64,000 nt of DNA, taken from the NCBI GenBank assembly GCA_965644295.1, contig CBFFRP010000527.1, forward strand, positions 22,321 to 86,320, in the 5' to 3' direction. Of the stretch, positions 62,201-64,000 are shown piece after piece. Within the stretch, counting starts at the first letter, position 1. Each line of letters starts with the position of its first letter. Source of the stretch: Paraphysomonas bandaiensis. Its lineage: Eukaryota; Chrysophyceae. The notes under the pieces are model-generated. The model was not told where the DNA came from and did no database searches. It saw nothing but the letters and a program-made list of their open reading frames with translations. The position numbers and the translations under genes were made by a program.

Positions 62201-64000
62201 CGGCTGACCAGATGGTTCACCCGTTGGAACACAACTTGGTTGACCTGATGGAGCAGACGTAGGTTGACCTGTAGGTTGTCCTGTAGGCTGACCAGATGGT
62301 TCACCCGTTGGAACACAAGTTGGTTGACCAGACGGCTGTCCGGTAGGATGCCCGCTGGGCTGACCAGTAGGAACACATGTGGGTTGACCGGAAGGCTCGC
62401 CAGTCGGCTGACCAGATGGTTCACCCGTTGGAACACAACTTGGTTGACCTGATGGAACAGACGTAGGTTGACCTGTAGGTTGTCCTGTAGGCTGACCAGA
62501 TGGTTCACCCGTTGGAGCACAAGTTGGTTGACCAGACGGCTGTCCGGTAGGATGCCCGCTGGGCTGACCAGTAGGAACACATGTGGGTTGACCGGAAGGC
62601 TCGCCAGTCGGCTGACCAGATGGTTCACCCGTTGGAACACAAGTTGGTTGACCTGATGGAACAGAAGTAGGTTGACCTGTAGGTTGTCCTGTAGGCTGAC
62701 CAGATGGTTCACCCGTTGGAACACAAGTTGGTTGACCAGACGGCTGTCCGGTAGGATGCCCGCTGGGCTGACCAGTAGGAACACATGTGGGTTGACCGGA
62801 AGGCTCACCAGTCGGCTGACCAGATGGTTCACCCGTTGGAACACAACTTGGTTGACCTGATGGAACAGAAGTAGGTTGACCTGTAGGTTGTCCTGTAGGC
62901 TGACCAGATGGTTCACCCGTTGGAACACAAGTTGGTTGACCAGACGGCTGTCCGGTAGGATGCCCGCTGGGCTGACCAGTAGGAACACATGTGGGTTGAC
63001 CGGAAGGCTCGCCAGTCGGCTGACCAGATGGTTCACCCGTTGGAACACAACTTGGTTGACCTGATGGAACAGAAGTAGGTTGACCTGTAGGTTGTCCTGT
63101 AGGCTGACCAGATGGTTCACCCGTTGGAACACAAGTTGGTTGACCAGACGGCTGTCCGGTAGGATGCCCGCTGGGCTGACCAGTAGGAACACATGTGGGT
63201 TGACCGGAAGGCTCGCCAGTCGGCTGACCAGATGGTTCACCCGTTGGAACACAACTTGGTTGACCTGATGGAACAGACGTAGGTTGACCTGTAGGTTGTC
63301 CTGTAGGCTGACCAGATGGTTCACCCGTTGGAACACAAGTTGGTTGACCAGACGGCTGTCCGGTAGGATGCCCGCTGGGCTGACCAGTAGGAACACATGT
63401 GGGTTGACCGGAAGGCTCGCCAGTCGGCTGACCAGATGGTTCACCCGTTGGAACACAACTTGGTTGACCTGATGGAACAGAAGTAGGTTGACCTGTAGGT
63501 TGTCCTGTAGGCTGACCAGATGGTTCACCCGTTGGAACACAAGTTGGTTGACCAGACGGCTGTCCGGTAGGATGCCCGCTGGGCTGACCAGTAGGAACAC
63601 ATGTGGGTTGACCGGAAGGCTCGCCAGTCGGCTGACCAGATGGTTCACCCGTTGGAACACAACTTGGTTGACCTGATGGAACAGAAGTAGGTTGACCTGT
63701 AGGTTGTCCTGTAGGCTGACCAGATGGTTCACCCGTTGGAACACAAGTTGGTTGACCAGACGGCTGTCCGGTAGGATGCCCGCTGGGCTGACCAGTAGGA
63801 ACACATGTGGGTTGACCGGAAGGCTCGCCAGTCGGCTGACCAGATGGTTCACCCGTTGGAACACAAGTTGGTTGACCTGATGGAACAGAAGTAGGTTGAC
63901 CTGTAGGTTGTCCTGTAGGCTGACCAGATGGTTCACCCGTTGGAACACAAGTTGGTTGACCAGACGGCTGTCCGGTAGGATGCCCGCTGGGCTGACCAGT
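47252..64000 (-). CDS. Giant PT-repeat, mucin-like type I membrane protein (5'-partial)
   Basis: One minus-strand frame is open from the window edge to a TAG at 47252: at least 5,582 residues with no start codon upstream of 55231, so the true start lies outside. From outside in, it has a tetrapeptide repeat region ([QEVH]-P-[ST]-[GCS]) of at least 2,900 residues, mostly a 68-residue higher-order unit. Then come four globular modules of about 120 residues (at about 55245-54870, 54680-54300, 52955-52570 and 51475-51085) separated by more PT repeats. A unique membrane-proximal domain (about 50160-49580) precedes a transmembrane helix (YYYVPGILVLLFILCCICRF, about 49500-49570) and a disordered cytoplasmic tail of about 745 residues. 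Ser/Thr/Pro content predicts heavy O-glycosylation and an extended cell-surface stalk. The function, adhesion or wall linkage, is inference. Similar P-[ST]-G-Q repeats are known in stramenopile and algal surface proteins. Confidence 0.85.
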   Translation of the reverse strand, partial: TGQPSGHPTGQPSGQPTCVPTGEPSGQPTGQPTGQPTSVPSGQPTCVPTGEPSGQPTGEPSGQPTCVPTGQPSGHPTGQPSGQPTCVPTGEPSGQPTGQPTGQPTSVPSGQPSCVPTGEPSGQPTGEPSGQPTCVPTGQPSGHPTGQPSGQPTCVPTGEPSGQPTGQPTGQPTSVPSGQPSCVPTGEPSGQPTGEPSGQPTCVPTGQPSGHPTGQPSGQPTCVPTGEPSGQPTGQPTGQPTSVPSGQPSCVPTGEPSGQPTGEPSGQPTCVPTGQPSGHPTGQPSGQPTCVPTGEPSGQPTGQPTGQPTSVPSGQPSCVPTGEPSGQPTGEPSGQPTCVPTGQPSGHPTGQPSGQPTCVPTGEPSGQPTGQPTGQPTSVPSGQPSCVPTGEPSGQPTGEPSGQPTCVPTGQPSGHPTGQPSGQPTCVPTGEPSGQPTGQPTGQPTSVPSGQPTCVPTGEPSGQPTGEPSGQPTCVPTGQPSGHPTGQPSGQPTCAPTGEPSGQPTGQPTGQPTSVPSGQPSCVPTGEPSGQPTGEPSGQPTCVPTGQPSGHPTGQPSGQPTCVPTGEPSGQPTGQPTGQPTSAPSGQPSCVPTGEPSGQPTGEPSGQPTCVPTGQPSGHPTGQPSGQPTCAPTGEPSGQPTGQPTGQPTSVPSGQPSCVPTGEPSGQPTGEPSGQPTCVPTGQPSGHPTGQPSGQPTCVPTGEPSGQPTGQPTGQPTSVPSGQPSCVPTGEPSGQPTGEPSGQPTCVPTGQPSGHPTGQPSGQPTCAPTGEPSGQPTGQPTGQPTSVPSGQPSCVPTGEPSGQPTGEPSGQPTCVPTGQPSGHPTGQPSGQPTCVPTGEPSGQPTGQPTGQPTSVPSGQPSCVPTGEPSGQPTGEPSGQPTCVPTGQPSGHPTGQPSGQPTCVPTGEPSGQPTGQPTGQPTSVPSGQPSCVPTGEPSGQPTGEPSGQPTCVPTGQPSGHPTGQPSGQPTCVPTGEPSGQPTGQPTGQPTSVPSGQPTCVPTGEPSGQPTGEPSGQPTCVPTGQPSGHPTGQPSGQPTCVPTGEPSGQPTGQPTGQPTSVPSGQPSCVPTGEPSGQPTGEPSGQPTCVPTGQPSGHPTGQPSGQPTCVPTGEPSGQPTGQPTGQPTSVPSGQPSCVPTGEPSGQPTGEPSGQPTCVPTGQPSGHPTGQPSGQPTCVPTGEPSGQPTGQPTGQPTSAPSGQPSCVPTGEPSGQPTGEPSGQPTCVPTGQPSGHPTGQPSGQPTCVPTGEPSGQPTGQPTGQPTSVPSGQPTCVPTGEPSGQPTGEPSGQPTCVPTGQPSGHPTGQPSGQPTCVPTGEPSGQPTGQPTGQPTSVPSGQPSCVPTGEPSGQPTGEPSGQPTCVPTGQPSGHPTGQPSGQPTCVPTGEPSGQPTGQPTGQPTSVPSGQPSCVPTGEPSGQPTGEPSGQPTCVPTGQPSGHPTGQPSGQPSCVPTGEPSGQPTGQPTGQPTSAPSGQPSCVPTGEPSGQPTGEPSGQPTCVPTGQPSGHPTGQPSGQPTCVPTGEPSGQPTGQPTGQPTSVPSGQPSCVPTGEPSGQPTGEPSGQPTCVPTGQPSGHPTGQPSGQPSCVPTGEPSGQPTGQPTGQPTSVPSGQPSCVPTGEPSGQPTGEPSGQPTCVPTGQPSGHPTGQPSGQPSCVPTGEPSGQPTGQPTGQPTSVPSGQPSCVPTGEPSGQPTGEPSGQPTCVPTGQPSGHPTGQPSGQPSCVPTGEPSGQPTGQPTGQPTSVPSGQPSCVPTGEPSGQPTGEPSGQPTCVPTGQPSGHPTGQPSGQPSCVPTGEPSGQPTGQPTGQPTSVPSGQPTCVPTGEPSGQPTGEPSGQPTCVPTGQPSGHPTGQPSGQPSCVPTGEPSGQPTGQPTGQPTSVPSGQPSCVPTGEPSGQPTGEPSGQPTCVPTGQPSGHPTGQPSGQPTCVPTGEPSGQPTGQPTGQPTSVPSGQPSCVPTGEPSGQPTGEPSGQPTCVPTGQPSGHPTGQPSGQPSCVPTGEPSGQPTGQPTGQPTSVPSGQPSCVPTGEPSGQPTGEPSGQPTCVPTGQPSGHPTGQPSGQPSCVPTGEPSGQPTGQPTGQPTAVPTGQPTCVPTGEPSGQPTGEPSGQPTCVPTGQPSGHPTGQPSGQPTCVPTGEPSGQPTGQPTGQPTSVPSGQPTCVPTGEPSGQPTGEPSGQPTCVPTGQPTCVPTGEPSGQPTGQPTGQPTCVPTGQPSGHPTGQPSGQPTCVPTGEPSGQPTGEPSGQPTCVPTGQPTCVPTGEPSGQPTGEPSGQPTCVPTGQPSGHPTGQPSGQPTCVPTGEPSGQPTGEPSGQPTCVPTGQPTCVPTGEPSGQPTGQPTGQPTCVPTGQPSGHPTGQPSGQPTCVPTGEPSGQPTGEPSGQPTCVPTGQPTCVPTGEPSGQPTGQPTGQPTSVPSGQPSCVPTGEPSGQPTGEPSGQPTCVPTGQPSGHPTGQPSGQPTCVPTGEPSGQPTGQPTGQPTSVPSGQPSCVPTGEPSGQPTGEPSGQPTCVPTGQPSGHPTGQPSGQPTCVPTGEPSGQPTGQPTGQPTSVPSGQPTCVPTGEPSGQPTGEPSGQPTCVPTGQPSGHPTGQPSGQPSCVPTGEPSGQPTGQPTGQPTSVPSGQPSCVPTGEPSGQPTGEPSGQPTCVPTGQPSGHPTGQPSGQPTCVPTGEPSGQPTGQPTSVPSGQPSCVPTGEPSGQPTGQPTGQPTSVPSGQPTCVPTGEPSGQPTGEPSGQPTCVPTGQPSGHPTGQPSGQPTCVPTGEPSGQPTGEPSGQPTSVPSGQPSCDPTGEPSGQPTGEPSGQPTCVPTGQPSGHPTGQPSGQPTCVPTGEPSGQPTGQPTSVPSGQPSCVPTGEPSGQPTGQPTGQPTSVPSGQPSCVPTGEPSGQPTGEPSGQPTCIPTGQPTCVPSAVPSGQPSGVPSGHPTYQYPLALEVFRGGRNSFPVVWTPDSLGWANSSYPLYLTVDVFPTSYGSMATQWATIKVNNVTVMEYCTPAEECGSSYYNCFYDMDISDYVSEPLGGSLTIEVSSTGVTGGPCDYMGYPLYTHLQLRGATPSSQPTSVPSGQPSCVPTGEPSGQPTGEPSGQPTCIPTGQPTCVPSAVPSGQPSGVPSGHPTYQYPLALEVFRGGRNSFPVVWTPDSLGWANSSYPLYLTVDVFPTNYGSMATQWATIKVNNVTVMEYCTPAEECGSSYYNCFYDMDISDYVSEPLGGSLTIEVSSTGVTRGPCDYMGYPLYTHLQLRGAIPSSQPTGVPTGYPTGKPSAQPSGIPTSIPSNIPSALPSTFPSGCPSGFPTALPTPLPSGFPTGAPSERPTCAPTMIPSGQPTGYPSAIPSGHPSYLPSGLPSGTPTELPSSLPTSQPSGQPTSEPSSIPSGPPTGQPTGKPSSEPTSYPTTLPSSTPTCIPSGRPTSTPSFEPSGEPSSYPSGQPTGHPSGQPTDMPSSQPSSTPTGEPTVQPTGQPSGLPTGQPTIVPTGLPTCIPSSVPSGIPSGQPTRIPSGMPSSQPTGQPSGEPTGQPTSSPTILPSTVPSSEPSSVPSEIPTVQPTGRPSGQPTTLPSGLPTGQPTNQPSSQPTSQPTGQPTVVPSGQPTSEPTGQPTSRPTCVPSGQPSGQPSSEPSCPPTGVPSEQPTSTPSTQPTGQPTGQPSSQPTGNPTCRPTGLPTTGQPTSVPSAVPSGQPSGVPSGHPTYQYPLALEVFRGGRNSFPVVWTPDSLGWANSSYPLYLTVDVFPTSYGSMATQWATIKVNNVTVMEYCTPAEECGSSYYNCFYDMDISDYVSEPLGGSLTIEVSSTGVTGGPCDYMGYPLYTHLQLRGAIPSSQPTGVPTGYPTGKPSAQPSGIPTVFPTVVPSGLPSSIPSGQPTSNPSSYPSGQPTSLPSKVPTGDPTGLPTGQPSGCPTSFPTCIPSGAPSITPSSQPSEQPTSQPSAQPTGQPSSQPTTEPTGEPTGQPSGKPSSEPSALPTFYPTGTPSSQPSGIPTCQPTVQPSGQPSSQPSGLPSSQPTSQPTSGPTNQPTSEPSGIPTGQPSGQPTEQPTPSPTSEPTCLPSGQPTLQPTGKPTGQPSREPTGEPSSIPSILPTGEPTGQPSSEPSGQPSGNPTGQPTCQPTGYPSGHPTYRPSGQPSGLPTALPSGQPSGVPTLQPTSIPSGQPSALPSIRPTSQPTGQPSSQPTVVPSGEPSSHPTYMFPLGLQFTGGGSDSSPVLWEVDGLSYVNSAYSLFLSVDVYPTNFAIIANQYATIKINGAVVMAHCIPGESCGDRWYHCIVDMDISEFVEEPLGGSVTIEVSSTGVNSGPCDHQGHPLFTQMFLRESLPTGQPTGEPSGQPTGQPSGEPTSQPTGEPTGQPTGQPTGQPSCQPTGQPTGQPTSNPTGQPSGRPTGQPTGKPTGQPTSQPTGQPSGQPTAQPTSEPSSYPTGQPTCYPTGEPTGEPSGHPTGEPTSGPTDIPTGQPSGIPTCDPTGQPTGQPTSAPSGQPTAQPTGQPTAAPTSQPSAQPTCIPTGIPSGQPTCQPTSQPTGQPTGQPTSQPSGQPTSVPTREPTCLPTSFPSSQPSGMPSGQPTCQPSGQPSSQPTVRPSGQPTGSPTGQPTGEPTLQPSSQPSSQPTSAPTSPTSIPSSLPTTFFEVVSVVSVTGRQDIFGIQAYMFDAPAETAFKELIVSSMSAGVILAKNIQILSVTTISTPSQVNFSVYESLSQSRTGTQNLRRHNSHRNLALLNTITRVGYSVKAVVPKRQYADSSTFATAMKQSVNDTFTQASVGSDFISLSRKYGSTHFNDTAEALFILPQFDDGFAIDEVKTAAPTLAPTPQDETFTIIDSAEVVGRKYWYYYVPGILVLLFILCCICRFWSAKYAAEKTESHESYLHSDEELASTAFVGVPCNKPFICDWDYDENDSSHGKSAPVMRPLETNREDYAKRAAARRKELLKSQSSLLGDETTVIDETAGRPRDSIPLDDDATHSPDHNVLPLYPLRGLAGDLFPGDANPPEKAEKSGWFMSSKLRSGSPEVGTQGIPKSSLEKVYDERTKSNSRDSTYLSGENSDSQKNIQKVQNQRSPELKRSVSHTDSVASTTPSEPTSPRPTGIGKLDEPSQQYSDIHRTESTPSPSKRGHSSSPVPPLESIHRACKQEKSIPRVAPKDTIGTKSEGNRVWQDSPINLDGSSDDDSDCNLSVRIVGSSAFIDSVNSPSSDRSNNVPRKPGASLPARKAPQRPGLEPLSSTKRLPMGMKTVKSKAESDSTVLKPPKIKHQSKPRTWDADNALPQTEPSSARPRTIRKQTSALKTRDSDVQLSSPAPKPNITPTTFRRVDGAPIPGIHSQDRRVKNSSGRDKKDSKNISPGKHSDHEKEELSDIEKNEKKPPLLNFLIGRGRGNDAFGSKPHTKSMTTANIPSSPTFTPKSVTKRPVGTVLSLSSDGDQPYTDDNPISSVRNLQYQGSKPKKKTPRKGITIDSIVLSSDDEDDNAIKVTHIRTPRATPTLSSTHRPRQEPGISKSPDPSTQRVTTSTRGSVNKQHAINKQRGTRTAAPARHPQRNLGIYPTSSPPLRSHSVGVSSGPRSASPVRNSPSIRLQSQSPAATGRTPVSPMKKGVIKQDKKN
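51085..51475 (-). repeat. Globular module 4 of the giant protein (diverged)
   Basis: Clearly related to modules 1-3 but diverged (GLQFTGGGSDSSPVLWEVDG, AHCIPGESCG, HCIVDMDIS, GPCDHQGHPL). The four Cys and the spacing are conserved, which supports a genuine folded domain. It is the module nearest the membrane. Confidence 0.8.
52570..52955 (-). repeat. Globular module 3 of the giant protein
   Basis: Almost identical to module 1 in protein and DNA, despite a separation of about 2 kb of PT repeats. All four Cys are kept. Confidence 0.8.
54300..54680 (-). repeat. Globular module 2 of the giant protein
   Basis: Differs from module 1 at only a few positions (for example NYGS for SYGS, and TRG for TGG). 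The shared DNA extends into the following PT stretch (IPSSQPTGVPTGYPTGKPSA), which it has in common with module 3. Confidence 0.8.
54870..55245 (-). repeat. Globular module 1 of the giant protein
   Basis: A domain of about 120 residues starting ALEVFRGGRNSFPVVWTPDS, with EYCTPAEECG, NCFYDMDIS and GPCDYMGYPL, giving four conserved Cys likely to pair in two disulfides. It is nearly identical in DNA to modules 2 and 3, including flanking PT sequence. It looks beta-rich and extracellular. The family is not recognised. Confidence 0.8.
55290..57559 (-). repeat. Irregular PT-repeat units (multiples of 12 bp)
   Basis: The same tetrapeptide vocabulary as the regular array, but with units of varying length and order, all changing by whole tetrapeptides so that the frame is kept. 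It looks like the edge of the array where unequal exchange has shuffled subunits. Rare variants include QPSC-DPTG near 55665. Confidence 0.8.
57560..64000 (-). repeat. 204-bp higher-order tandem repeat in the PT region (about 31 units, runs off window)
   Basis: From about 57.56 kb to the end the sequence repeats every 204 bp (17 tetrapeptides, 68 codons) with very few differences. Marker phrases such as GGTTGTCCTGTAGGCTGACC recur at that spacing. Each unit encodes a fixed order of tetrapeptides including QPTC-VPTG-EPSG and QPTS-VPSG, so it has three Cys per unit. The array is truncated only by the window boundary. Confidence 0.93.

Noticed and set aside
55700-63880. Plus-strand 62-codon frames every 204 bp and larger plus-strand frames in the PT region
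   Set aside because: They are antisense shadows of the PT-repeat gene, all ending at the same point of each unit.

Overview
The window is nuclear DNA from a flagellated eukaryote, most probably a stramenopile. The evidence is spliceosomal introns of about 50-200 bp in several genes, a radial spoke protein RSPH3 gene, AT-rich spacers, and a giant surface protein built of P-[S/T]-G tetrapeptides, a style common in stramenopile and other algal genomes. The lineage call is inference. At least three genes end in TGA, TAG or TAA in turn, so the standard code fits.

Layout. 0.7-5.3 kb: sulfotransferase-like protein (-), RSPH3 (+), neutral-sphingomyelinase-like EEP phosphatase (-). 5.4-9.3 kb: an almost perfect inverted repeat with 1,687-bp arms around a 572-bp spacer. 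9.6-11.4 kb: a 143-bp satellite with 12.6 copies. 11.8-13 kb: fragments of an unnamed dispersed repeat. 14.5-21.1 kb: a head-to-head pair, THO complex subunit 3 (-, 9 exons) and a ubiquitin-specific protease (+, 9 exons), separated by about 65 perfect TACA repeats. 23.0-25.1 kb: a DH-PH-PH Rho exchange factor. 26.3-27.2 kb: remains of a degenerate multi-exon gene. 27.4-35.0 kb: another head-to-head pair, mitochondrial OXA1 insertase (-, 3 exons) and a RING plus about 41 armadillo repeat protein (+), again separated by the same tetranucleotide. 35.0-37.8 kb: more dispersed-repeat copies, two of them head to head. 38.0-38.9 kb: signal peptidase subunit 2 (-, 6 exons). 40.5-44.0 kb: a helical-repeat protein (-) head to head with a secreted polysaccharide pyruvyl transferase-like protein (+, 2 exons). 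45.4-46.7 kb: a decayed Copia-type retrotransposon. 47.25-64.0 kb: one uninterrupted minus-strand frame of at least 5,582 codons encoding a mucin-like transmembrane protein whose start lies beyond the window.

Together the genes are mostly housekeeping: mRNA export, deubiquitination, mitochondrial and ER membrane protein biogenesis, flagellum, Rho signalling. They sit among repeat-rich accessory stretches. The secretory genes (signal peptidase subunit, sulfotransferase-like, pyruvyl transferase-like, giant PT-repeat protein) would all act in or through the ER/Golgi/cell surface, but nothing shows that they are co-regulated. The most distinctive features are the giant PT-repeat protein with its 204-bp higher-order repeat, the long foldback repeat next to a satellite, the exact 1,107-bp internal duplication in the armadillo gene, and TACA/TGTA tracts in head-to-head promoters.
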